A stretch of 7,842 bases of DNA from Pseudomonadota bacterium (lineage in GTDB: Bacteria > Pseudomonadota > Alphaproteobacteria > Rhizobiales > Hyphomicrobiaceae), in NCBI GenBank assembly GCA_023410905.1, contig JAEYPL010000269.1, positions 1 to 7,842 of the forward strand, written 5' to 3'. Position 1 is the stretch's first letter; the number at the start of each line of letters is the position of its first letter. Made by a program: the position numbers and the translations under genes. Below are positions 1-5,845 of the stretch, in pieces. The notes under the pieces are model-generated. The model searched no databases. It saw only the letters and a list, made by a program, of their open reading frames with translations, and was not told the origin of the DNA.

Positions 1-1207
1 CGTCCTGCTGCGCGTGGCTGCCGCCGAGACGGTACATCCCACCGATCGCCGGCCGCATGACGCGGGCGGCGGCAGCGGGGTCGCCCTTGGCACGCAGGAG
101 AACGGCTTCACTGATCGGTAGTGCGTAGTCGGCGACGAGGCGCGCGTTGAGCGTACCTGCGCTGCTCGCGTACGAGCGCATGGCTTCCAGTGCCCGTCCG
201 CCGGCGTCGAAGCGGCGCGTTGCTGCGAGTGCCATCATCCAGTGCGGTAGCGTGAAGGGTGAGAGGCAGTCGCCGATGCGCCCCTCGGCCTTGTCGGCGA
301 TCTCGAGCCAGCGTTTGCCCACGTCGACGCCCTGCCGTTCGAGCCGGAAGAGCATCGACGCCGCATTCTGAATGTCGATGTAGAGGTCCGGCTGCGCTTC
401 CACGAGCGGGGAGGTGAGATTGCGGAAATGGCGATCGTAGAGATCGAGGACGGTGTCGAACTCACCGCGCTCGAAATGATAGAGCCCGCGATGCCACCAC
501 AGATGATGCTTGAGGTTGTTGCCGCCCTCCCAGTGCGGCTCGAGACCGGCTAGCCAGTCGATGCCCTCACCGGCGCGTCCTTGCATCTCGAGAATGTGGG
601 CGACGGCATGGGCGGCCCATAGATCCCCCTTGTCGACGTCGATGGCGTCGCGTCCGGCGGATTCAGCCAGCGTGTAGTTGCCGAGCTCTTCATGCGCGAA
701 ACAGCGACAAGCGAGCAGCGTTCCCCAGCCGGCGAGGTCCGCGCCATAGCGCGGCAGCGCCTTCTCGACCTCGCGCGCCATGGCGCCGGGGCGGCCGAGC
801 CAGAACGCATTGAAGTGATGCAGGCGCAACGCCAGCGCGTCGCGGGGGTGCTCTTCGAGGATCTGCTCCCAGACCGCGAGCGTGCGGTCGAGGTCGCCAT
901 CAATCCAGTGACGCAGCGCAGCCGCATGGGCCTTCTCGCGCCCGTCCGCGCGGTTGATCAAACCGCCGGCGGCTTCGAGTGCACTGACGGCGACGGGCAC
1001 GTTGGCCTGCTTGAAGGAGAGCATCATGAGGTAGCCCTTCAGCACGTGGGCGAGGGCAAAGTCCGGATCCGCGGCAAGCGTCAGCTGGAGGTTTGCGCTG
1101 ATGTCCGTCCTATATCTCAGGTAGCTCAGCACGGTTTTATTAAAGGCATCGGCCGCGGCGGCGCTCGTGGTGGAAAGGGGCAGGCCGTGCAGATCTGAGT
1201 GGGGCAT
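1..1207 (-). CDS. Tetratricopeptide-repeat protein, TTC38/StaR-like family (partial, C-terminus off the left edge)
   Basis: The reading frame is open without a stop for 402 codons from an ATG at 1207-1205 to the left edge. A GGAGG ribosome site lies at 1216-1212, 4 bases before the ATG. The N-terminus (MPHSDLHGLPLSTTS) and the following helical repeats, including DPDFALAHVLKGYLMM, match the TTC38/StaR-like family as I remember it. The family signature follows: AHAVAHILEMQG around His200 and His204, then HHLWWHRGLYHFERGEFD beginning at residue 234. The family is usually somewhat longer than 402 residues, so only a short C-terminal part should be missing. There is no signal peptide or membrane segment, so the protein is probably cytoplasmic. 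The biochemical function of the family is not established; a member lies in a Streptomyces glycopeptide antibiotic cluster, and vertebrates have TTC38. The gene is divergent from the TadG-like gene to its right and does not appear functionally linked to it. The family call is firm; the cellular role is unknown. Confidence 0.88.
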   Translation of the reverse strand, partial: MPHSDLHGLPLSTTSAAAADAFNKTVLSYLRYRTDISANLQLTLAADPDFALAHVLKGYLMMLSFKQANVPVAVSALEAAGGLINRADGREKAHAAALRHWIDGDLDRTLAVWEQILEEHPRDALALRLHHFNAFWLGRPGAMAREVEKALPRYGADLAGWGTLLACRCFAHEELGNYTLAESAGRDAIDVDKGDLWAAHAVAHILEMQGRAGEGIDWLAGLEPHWEGGNNLKHHLWWHRGLYHFERGEFDTVLDLYDRHFRNLTSPLVEAQPDLYIDIQNAASMLFRLERQGVDVGKRWLEIADKAEGRIGDCLSPFTLPHWMMALAATRRFDAGGRALEAMRSYASSAGTLNARLVADYALPISEAVLLRAKGDPAAAARVMRPAIGGMYRLGGSHAQQD

Positions 1208-1330
1208 GGGGCCTCCGGACGGCGGTTGATCGATTCCAGAGATTAAAGGAGCGGCGCCACGAGGCCAACTATCGGGGCAGGCCCGGTGCGCGCGTGAGGC
1301 GGCCCATGCCAATAAGAGAAAGAAGAATTC

Positions 1331-1360
1331 TTGACGCAGAATTGGATAGTTAATTTTAGT
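1331..1360 (+). promoter_or_regulatory. Candidate sigma70-type promoter upstream of the first TadG-like gene
   Basis: Within an AT-rich island (about 1309-1410) in otherwise GC-rich DNA, TTGACG at 1331-1336 resembles a -35 box. TTTAGT at 1355-1360, after an 18-base spacer, matches 4 of 6 bases of a -10 box. The start codon is at 1483, so the leader would be about 115 bases. Three phased (A/T)TAGT repeats at 1346-1350, 1356-1360 and 1367-1371 overlap the -10 and could be an operator. The rest of 1208-1482 holds no credible gene. This is pattern matching only. Confidence 0.35.
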
Positions 1361-1471
1361 CTATTATTAGTGATCTAATGCCCGTCGACGATGAACTCCT
1401 TAATAACTCAATATATTAATGGCCCGTCCATGTCTCCTGCCTATACACGCATCAGAAGCGTTCAATTTCGC

Positions 1472-1482
1472 AGGAGAAGGCG
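1472..1482 (+). promoter_or_regulatory. Ribosome binding site that fixes the GTG start of the first TadG-like gene
   Basis: AGGAG at 1472-1476 sits 6 bases before the GTG at 1483-1485. This supports GTG as the start of the 509-codon frame rather than a later internal codon, and it preserves the basic N-terminal stretch ahead of the membrane segment. Confidence 0.75.
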
Positions 1483-3012
1483 GTGTTCAAACTCATTAGA
1501 TCGGCCTCGGGCGTTTTGCACCGAGCCGGCGCTCGCTTTTCAGGACGACGTTTTACGAGAGACGAGCGCGGCTCCGTCGCGATCATGTTCGGCCTTGCGA
1601 TTTTTGTGGTCTTCACGCTCGTGGGAGCGGCTGTGGACTACGGCCGCACCATTCTCGCGCGTGATCGACTGCAGGCGACCGTGGACAGTGCCGTGCTTGC
1701 GGCGGCACGTGTGTGGCAGATCGAGCAGGACATGGATCTCGCGGAGGAGAAGGCGATCGCCTACTTCAATGCGATGAAGCCGGAGGGCGTGAATGCTCGC
1801 CTCACATCGCTCGCGCCGGATAGCAGTCTCAGTACGATCACGGCCGAAGCCAGCGCCGATGTCAATGTTCCTTTCCTGAGCCTCGTGCTGAACGGTGAGC
1901 CGTTGCGCGTTTCCACGCGGGCCCAAGCCACGTTCTGCGTCGGCTGCCGTAGCGGTGGCAGTGGCGGCGACAATGATGGATACAGCGTCGAAGTCGCCAT
2001 GATGCTCGACGTAACGGGCTCGATGGCTGGCAGCAAGATCGCCGATCTGAAGGAAGCTGCGAAAGATCTCGTCAAAATTCTCGTTTGGGATGACCAGAGC
2101 GAGTACACCTCGCGCGTTGCGATCGTGCCGTTCTCACACGCGGTGAATGCCGGGTCGGTATTCGGCCCCGTCGTCGCTCATAATCCCTCGTCGAGCTTGG
2201 CATTCAACTTCCGCGACGGCAGAGAAAGAACATGGTATCGGACCAGCGCTTATTGCGTGTCCGAGCGCGGCGGGACGAACGCCTATACCGACGTTACACC
2301 GCTCTCCAGCGATCGACTGCCGCGGGTCTACTACGGAAGCTCCAGCGCCAGCAATTGCCAGCCGACGACGGCGGTGATGCCGCTCACGAACGACAAGACC
2401 CTCCTGAACAACACGATCGATGGGCTGGTTGCGTCCGGTTGGACAGGTGGAAACCTCGGTACGTCGTGGGCCTGGTACATGCTTTCGCCGCGGTGGTGGA
2501 AGGACATGCCCGCGAACGTCTATCCCACGCGCCGTCCTCTGGGCGAGGCCCCGATCCTCTCGGCGGACTGCAAACGCACTGACAGGGTGTGCGCCGAACC
2601 CCCGTCGTACGAGGGTGTCAAGAAGTACGCCGTGCTGATGACGGACGGCGAGTACAACATGCAGTTCTGCAATGGTTCGAAGAACGGCACAACAGGCGCC
2701 TCGATCCCGGATCGCAACTCAGGACCTGGCAACAGCGAGAAGGCGAACTGCACTTCCGGGCTCGGCAGCTCGAATACGCAGGCCCTGGCGCTGTGCACGG
2801 CGATGAAAAACTCAGGCATCACCGTCTATACGGTCGGGTTCGGCCTCGGCTCGTCTGGAACGCAGGTGGATATGCTGCGGGCGTGCGCATCCAGCGACGG
2901 CCACTTCAGCAAACCCGGTAAGCTCTTCTACAACACGCAGACGGGTGCCGAGCTTCGCAACGCCTTCCGTCATATCGCATCGTCGATTTCTCAGATCACG
3001 CTTCGCCAGTAG
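1483..3012 (+). CDS. TadG-like protein with N-terminal membrane anchor and VWA domain (paralogue 1)
   Basis: This 509-residue protein has a short basic cytoplasmic N-terminus (1-29). A TadE/TadG-like segment follows, starting RGSVAIMFGL at residue 29, with one membrane helix at about 31-51. A helical VDYGR...RLQATVDSAVLAAAR stretch and a beta-rich linker come next. From about residue 168 there is a VWA domain: the MIDAS motif D176-V-T178-G-S180-M, a likely MIDAS threonine at T321 (GWTGGNLG) and the MTDGEYN motif with D388. Such proteins are exported and anchored in the inner membrane, with the VWA domain outside the cytoplasm; VWA domains bind ligands through a divalent cation. The C-terminus (ELRNAFRHIASSI) is typical of TadG-like proteins. 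The segment after the basic N-terminus lacks the Glu+5 of TadE/TadF prepilins, so TadV-type cleavage is not expected. Ten cysteines are present, including C152-x2-C155 and C363-x6-C370, which are absent from the neighbouring paralogue. The start is GTG with a good ribosome site. No other tad pilus gene is in view, so an actual pilus role is inference. Confidence 0.9.
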   Translation: MFKLIRSASGVLHRAGARFSGRRFTRDERGSVAIMFGLAIFVVFTLVGAAVDYGRTILARDRLQATVDSAVLAAARVWQIEQDMDLAEEKAIAYFNAMKPEGVNARLTSLAPDSSLSTITAEASADVNVPFLSLVLNGEPLRVSTRAQATFCVGCRSGGSGGDNDGYSVEVAMMLDVTGSMAGSKIADLKEAAKDLVKILVWDDQSEYTSRVAIVPFSHAVNAGSVFGPVVAHNPSSSLAFNFRDGRERTWYRTSAYCVSERGGTNAYTDVTPLSSDRLPRVYYGSSSASNCQPTTAVMPLTNDKTLLNNTIDGLVASGWTGGNLGTSWAWYMLSPRWWKDMPANVYPTRRPLGEAPILSADCKRTDRVCAEPPSYEGVKKYAVLMTDGEYNMQFCNGSKNGTTGASIPDRNSGPGNSEKANCTSGLGSSNTQALALCTAMKNSGITVYTVGFGLGSSGTQVDMLRACASSDGHFSKPGKLFYNTQTGAELRNAFRHIASSISQITLRQ

Positions 3013-3033
3013 CAGGCCTGCCGATCGATATGG

Positions 3034-3064
3034 AAAAGGAGCGCCCGGAAGGCGCTCCTTTTTT
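3034..3064 (+). terminator. Intrinsic terminator after the first TadG-like gene
   Basis: A perfect 12-bp stem (AAAAGGAGCGCC at 3034-3045 with GGCGCTCCTTTT at 3051-3062) with loop CGGAA is followed by T residues; the T run spans 3059-3064. It lies 21 bases after the TAG stop. It should separate transcription of the first TadG-like gene from the second. Confidence 0.92.
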
Positions 3065-3252
3065 ATTTGAGGGCGTAAATGCGGCATAGCAAATAAAATC
3101 GAAACGCTGGTGTTATGTATTATTTACCCAGATGCGACGCTTTGAATAAAAGAGAAAATTGCGAATAATTGTCCGGGATCAGATTAAGGGAAAATCAAGG
3201 GCGCACCTCTATTTGTGATCGTACGGGGCTAGTCCTGTGAGAGGTATGCGTC
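3065..3252 (+). promoter_or_regulatory. AT-rich upstream region of the second TadG-like gene, with an 11-bp-phased direct repeat
   Basis: No gene is visible between the first terminator and the second start codon. The stretch 3080-3200 is AT-rich compared with its surroundings. ATTAAGGG at 3183-3190 and ATCAAGGG at 3194-3201 form a direct repeat with an 11-base period, about one DNA turn. A purine-rich stretch AATAAAAGAGAAA near 3144-3156 resembles AATAAGAGAAA upstream of the first paralogue at about 1310-1321. I could not pick a convincing -35/-10 pair. Because a strong terminator lies just upstream, a promoter is expected here. Confidence 0.4.
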
Positions 3253-4680
3253 ATGTCGGGCGTTTGGCAGGCTATTCGGATGCGGCGGGCGGCATCGTCC
3301 CGGCTGTGCGGGCTGGTGAAGAACGACCGCGGTTCGGTCGCCATCATGTTCGGATTGACGATTTTTGTCGTATTCACGATCGTCGGAAGCGCCGTCGACT
3401 ATGGGCGCGCGATGCTCGCTCGGGCTCGGCTTCAGGCTGCTGTCGACAGCTCGGTGCTGGCGGCAGCGCGCGTCTGGCAGCTTGAGAACAGCCTGGAGCT
3501 CGCCGAGGAAAAGGCGCTGGCCCACTTCGACTCAAACAAGCCCGCAGACCCCTCGCGTGTGGTCGAGTTCACGCCCAACATGGTGGAATCGACCTTCACG
3601 ATGATCGGCGAGACCGTTGTCCGCACGCCTTTCCTGAGCTTCGTCAATCATCCCACCATCACGGTCTCGACGCGTGGACAGGCCCTCATCGCCGGCGGTG
3701 GCAATGCAGGCACGAACCTCGAAGTCTCGCTGATGCTCGACGTCACGGGATCGATGGCCGGCAGCAAGATCGAGGATCTGAAGTCGGCGGCGAAGGATCT
3801 GATCGACATCGTTGTCTGGGCCGATCAGGCCGAGTTCACCTCGCGCGTGGCTCTGGCGCCGTTCTCGACCGCAGTCAACGCCGGTACGCTCGGGGCCACC
3901 GTTGCCTACAACCCAACATCGAGCCTCTCGTTCAAGCAGCGCAGCGGAGGCAATTCCACGCGCTATCGCACGAGCACGTACTGCGTATCGGAGCGGACCG
4001 GAGCGGCTGCATTCACCGACGCGGCTCCGACAGGCAACAATAGGATCCCGCGCGCTTATCAGACCGGCAACAATACGGCGTGCGTTCCCTCTGCGCCCAT
4101 CGTTCCCATGACAAGCAACAAGGATACGCTCAAGGCGGTCGTCGATGGCTTCACGGCCAACGGTATGACGGCCGGCCATCTCGGCACCGCGTGGGCCTGG
4201 TATCTGCTATCCCCGAACTGGGCGAGTGTGCTTCCTGAGGGTAGCAAACCGCAGCCCTATTCCAAGTTGCACGAGGTCGGTGACAAAGGGCAGCCTCTGC
4301 TCAAGAAGGTCGCTGTTCTGATGACGGACGGCGAGTACAACCAGCAGTACTGCAACAGCACGACGAACAACACGGCCGGTGCGACCATCCCCGACTACGA
4401 CACAGGCTCGTCCGGCGCGAGCTGCAAAGCGCCGAACGGCACGGCGACCAAGCAAGCGCGCGACATGTGCGCGGCAATGAACGCAGCAGGTATCACAGTC
4501 TATACTGTCGGCTTCGATCTGCCCGAGCCGAAGGGCGGTAAAGACGCAGACTCCGTCGTGACGCTGCGTGGCTGCGCCAGCGAGCCGCACATGTTCTACA
4601 ATACAAAGACGGGCGACGAGCTGCGCAACGCCTTCCGGCACATTGCCAGTGCGATCGCGGCGCCGATCCTCTCGCGCTGA
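3253..4680 (+). CDS. TadG-like protein with N-terminal membrane anchor and VWA domain (paralogue 2)
   Basis: This 475-residue paralogue has the same plan as the protein encoded just upstream. It has a basic N-terminus, a membrane anchor starting RGSVAIMFGL at residue 26 (helix about 28-48), a helical segment, a linker, and a VWA domain. MIDAS residues are D163-V-T165-G-S167, probable T306 (GMTAGHLG) and D359 in MTDGEYN. The C-terminus ELRNAFRHIASAI is nearly identical to its neighbour's. By hand alignment the 51 residues from RGSVA to ARVWQ share 43 identities, while the middle and loops diverge. Six extracytoplasmic cysteines are at positions shared with paralogue 1; the CxxC and Cx6C pairs of paralogue 1 are missing, and a loop there is shorter. 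Cys19 is on the predicted cytoplasmic side. The ATG follows GAGAGG at 3239-3244, spacer 8. The gene is followed by its own terminator, so it is probably monocistronic. The expected role is a membrane-anchored VWA protein of the cell envelope; pilus involvement is unproven. Confidence 0.9.
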   Translation: MSGVWQAIRMRRAASSRLCGLVKNDRGSVAIMFGLTIFVVFTIVGSAVDYGRAMLARARLQAAVDSSVLAAARVWQLENSLELAEEKALAHFDSNKPADPSRVVEFTPNMVESTFTMIGETVVRTPFLSFVNHPTITVSTRGQALIAGGGNAGTNLEVSLMLDVTGSMAGSKIEDLKSAAKDLIDIVVWADQAEFTSRVALAPFSTAVNAGTLGATVAYNPTSSLSFKQRSGGNSTRYRTSTYCVSERTGAAAFTDAAPTGNNRIPRAYQTGNNTACVPSAPIVPMTSNKDTLKAVVDGFTANGMTAGHLGTAWAWYLLSPNWASVLPEGSKPQPYSKLHEVGDKGQPLLKKVAVLMTDGEYNQQYCNSTTNNTAGATIPDYDTGSSGASCKAPNGTATKQARDMCAAMNAAGITVYTVGFDLPEPKGGKDADSVVTLRGCASEPHMFYNTKTGDELRNAFRHIASAIAAPILSR

Positions 4681-4705
4681 CGATCACCGTTCCGAAACGA
4701 AACAC

Positions 4706-4737
4706 AGGGCATCCTTCGGGGTGCCCTTTTCATTTTT
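4706..4737 (+). terminator. Intrinsic terminator with UUCG tetraloop between converging genes
   Basis: A 9-bp stem (AGGGCATCC 4706-4714, GGGTGCCCT 4719-4727, one G-T wobble) closes a TTCG tetraloop and is followed by T-rich sequence to 4737. It ends the second TadG-like gene. Its T-tract overlaps the last codons and TGA stop (4732-4730) of the converging thioredoxin-like gene. On the minus strand the same hairpin follows that stop immediately, but with a poorer T-tract, so bidirectional action is possible and weaker in that direction. Confidence 0.85.
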
Positions 4738-5143
4738 GCGGGACGCTTCGAGGGCTTTCCCCGAGGATGACGCCAACAGCGCGCAGGAAGATCTCGGGAC
4801 CTGTGTAGCCGACGAGTCGATCGATCTCTGTGCCTTCGCGCATGAAGACGACGGTCGGTATGATCTCGATGGGAGCGGTGAGGCCCATGGTATCGAGATC
4901 GGCGTGGGCGACGTCGACGAAGCGAAGAGGCGCGCGATTGGCGCGTGCCGTCGCGCGGTAGGCGGGAACGATCTCGTCGCGCAGAAGCTGGCACATGGGG
5001 CATCCGCGCGCTTCGATCACCACCAGCTCGATCGACGTCGCGGGCTCGGCAGCGAGTTCCATCGCGGCATCTGTCGGCTGCGTCATGCCGGCGAGGCCAA
5101 GTGCGGCCGCGGTTAACAGAGCGAAGGACAAAAATCGGGACAC
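4730..5143 (-). CDS. Secreted thioredoxin-fold protein with CPMC active site
   Basis: This 137-residue protein begins with a Sec-type signal peptide: short basic start (MSR), hydrophobic core about 5-19, and probable cleavage after A26 or A27 (TQPTDA/AMEL). The mature part has a beta strand (IELVVIEA), the redox motif C48-P-M-C51 at the start of a helix, and the cis-proline loop EIIPTVVF with P96. The glycine-containing turn and C-terminal helix (GYTGPEIFLRAVGVIL) complete a minimal thioredoxin fold. It is predicted to exchange thiols and disulfides in the periplasm. The size and layout recall SoxS-like periplasmic thioredoxins of sulfur-oxidation loci, but no sox gene is here and I do not assign that name. 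The start is GTG at 5143: an in-frame stop lies at 5173-5171 and the only nearby internal ATG would delete the signal peptide. The ribosome site before it is weak. It converges with the second TadG-like gene, whose exported domain contains cysteines, so it could act on such proteins; that is inference. Confidence 0.82.
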   Translation of the reverse strand: MSRFLSFALLTAAALGLAGMTQPTDAAMELAAEPATSIELVVIEARGCPMCQLLRDEIVPAYRATARANRAPLRFVDVAHADLDTMGLTAPIEIIPTVVFMREGTEIDRLVGYTGPEIFLRAVGVILGESPRSVPQK

Positions 5144-5296
5144 TTGTACGGCACCGAATGATGAACGAGGTTACCGAAGCGTAAAATGCACAAACGGGGC
5201 CAGCCGCGGTGAAGGCGGCGCGGCATTTGTTCGTCGGGCCTTGGAAGGTGCGTTGGGGCGTCGTAGTGAAAGGGCGCTGCAAGCAAAGGAACGATC

Positions 5297-5572
5297 ATGA
5301 GCCTGACGTTCGGGGTGGCCCTCTACTTCATCATCTGGTGGACAGTGCTCTTTGCCGTGCTGCCTTTCGGCGTGCGCACGCAAGGCGAGGCGGGTGAGGT
5401 CGTGCCTGGCACGCCCGCAAGCGCACCCGTTGCGCCCCGCTTACTGCGGACGTTCGCCATCACGACGTTCGCCGCGGGCGGCGTTTTTGCGCTTGTGTAC
5501 GCGGTTCTGGCGGGTGGGGTCGTCGATATCGGCGCGTACTTCCCGCACCCGATGCCGCCGGGCGCCCGCTGA
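5297..5572 (+). CDS. DUF1467 family membrane protein
   Basis: This 91-residue protein has two predicted membrane helices (about 3-24 and 52-73). They are joined by a conserved hydrophilic loop containing the family hallmark LPFGVRTQGEAG-EVVPGTPASAP. The N-terminal YFIIWWTVLFAVLPFGVR segment is what I rely on to recognise DUF1467. The family is small, alphaproteobacterial and of unknown function. The ATG is preceded by AAAGGA at 5285-5290 with a 6-base spacer. The gene is divergent from the thioredoxin-like gene (153 bases between starts), so both promoters must lie in 5144-5296; I could not identify them. From memory, in many Hyphomicrobiales this family sits beside methylmalonyl-CoA epimerase and prolyl-tRNA synthetase genes; neither is adjacent here. 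Full length and intact. Confidence 0.85.
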   Translation: MSLTFGVALYFIIWWTVLFAVLPFGVRTQGEAGEVVPGTPASAPVAPRLLRTFAITTFAAGGVFALVYAVLAGGVVDIGAYFPHPMPPGAR

Positions 5573-5593
5573 GACTTGCCGGCATCCGCGCAC

Positions 5594-5622
5594 AAAAAAA
5601 GCAAGGCGGTGAGCCCTGCTTT
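5594..5622 (-). terminator. Intrinsic terminator on the minus strand (3' end of the candidate RNA)
   Basis: Read on the minus strand, AAAGCAGGGC (5622-5613) pairs with GCCTTGCTTT (5607-5598) over 10 bp with one G-T wobble. The loop is TCACC, and a run of seven T residues spans 5600-5594. On the plus strand the hairpin lacks a long T-run, so its orientation points to a minus-strand transcript rather than to the DUF1467 gene ending at 5572. No minus-strand protein gene lies just upstream of it. Confidence 0.75.
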
Positions 5623-5811
5623 CCAGAAGTCCGGTAGTCAGACGGATTGACGGACCGCCTTTTGCTAAGCCATTCCCACTCGCGACCGCTCGGTCGCACA
5701 CTCGGCTTCCACGATCCTCTGTGCCGGGATCGTTGGAGCGCCGCCTGCTCCCTAGACTTGGGCGATGCGAAGACCCCAGACGTGGTCTCACGGCCCTTTT
5801 TTCGTACGCGG
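5594..5811 (-). ncRNA. Candidate structured non-coding RNA of about 200 nt
   Basis: This stretch has no credible protein gene but on the minus strand ends in a strong intrinsic terminator. Upstream of it, several hairpins can be drawn: AGACC/GGTCT (5788-5771), GGAGC/GCTCC (5751-5735 region), ACGATCC/GGATCGT (within 5734-5711) and GCGACC/GGTCGC with loop GAGC (5697-5682). The two ends can also pair: GGC-C-GTGAG (5795-5787) with CTCAC-C-GCC (5613-5605), which would close the whole molecule. A weak promoter-like pair lies just upstream (5845-5817). The size is compatible with 6S RNA or another housekeeping RNA, but I do not recognise the conserved sequences of 6S RNA, SRP RNA, RNase P RNA or tmRNA. 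Its exact ends and its very existence as a transcript are inference. Confidence 0.42.
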
Positions 5812-5816
5812 GTGTG

Positions 5817-5845
5817 ACACTAGCTCATATGCGACGTCTTGTCAG
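5817..5845 (-). promoter_or_regulatory. Weak promoter candidate for the minus-strand RNA
   Basis: On the minus strand, CTGACA (5845-5840) matches 5 of 6 bases of a -35 box. TAGTGT (5822-5817), 17 bases later, matches 3 of 6 of a -10 box. Transcription would start near 5811. The rest of the SDR upstream region (5846-5992) shows no clear gene or signal apart from the SDR ribosome site. Confidence 0.28.

Noticed and set aside
692..1198. Open frame of 168 codons on the plus strand
   Set aside because: It is antisense to the TPR gene, whose translation has clear family motifs; the plus-strand product has no recognisable motif and arises from GC-rich codon bias.
1391..1777. Open frame of 128 codons on the plus strand overlapping the first TadG-like gene
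   Set aside because: It is out of frame with the TadG-like gene, Arg/Ser-rich and has no domain; it starts in the AT-rich leader only by chance.
1483..3012. Type IV prepilin (TadE/TadF-like) processing site in the TadG-like proteins
   Set aside because: The hydrophobic segment after RG lacks the conserved Glu at +5, so it reads as a plain membrane anchor.
3532..4179. Open frame of 215 codons on the minus strand
   Set aside because: It is fully antisense to the VWA domain of paralogue 2; composition (Arg, Ala, Gly) is typical of an antisense frame in GC-rich DNA.
1483..4680. Recent tandem duplication with repeated intergenic DNA
   Set aside because: The two leaders and terminators differ, and the coding regions diverge outside the anchor and catalytic motifs, so the duplication is old; only a short purine-rich string is shared upstream.
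4596..5282. Open frame of 228 codons on the minus strand over the thioredoxin-like gene
   Set aside because: It is a different frame of the same strand, extremely rich in Arg, without motifs, whereas the 137-codon frame has a signal peptide, CPMC and the cis-proline loop.
5441..5791. Open frame of 116 codons on the minus strand across the candidate RNA
   Set aside because: It runs straight through the terminator hairpin and into the antisense of the DUF1467 gene; the product is Arg-rich with no recognisable motif and no good ribosome site was seen.
5594..5811. Identification of this region as SRP RNA, RNase P RNA or tmRNA
   Set aside because: The SRP core around GGTCCGGAAGGAAGCAGCC, the RNase P GAGGAAAGTCCGGGCT element and a tRNA-like GGTTCGAATCC of tmRNA are all absent on both strands.
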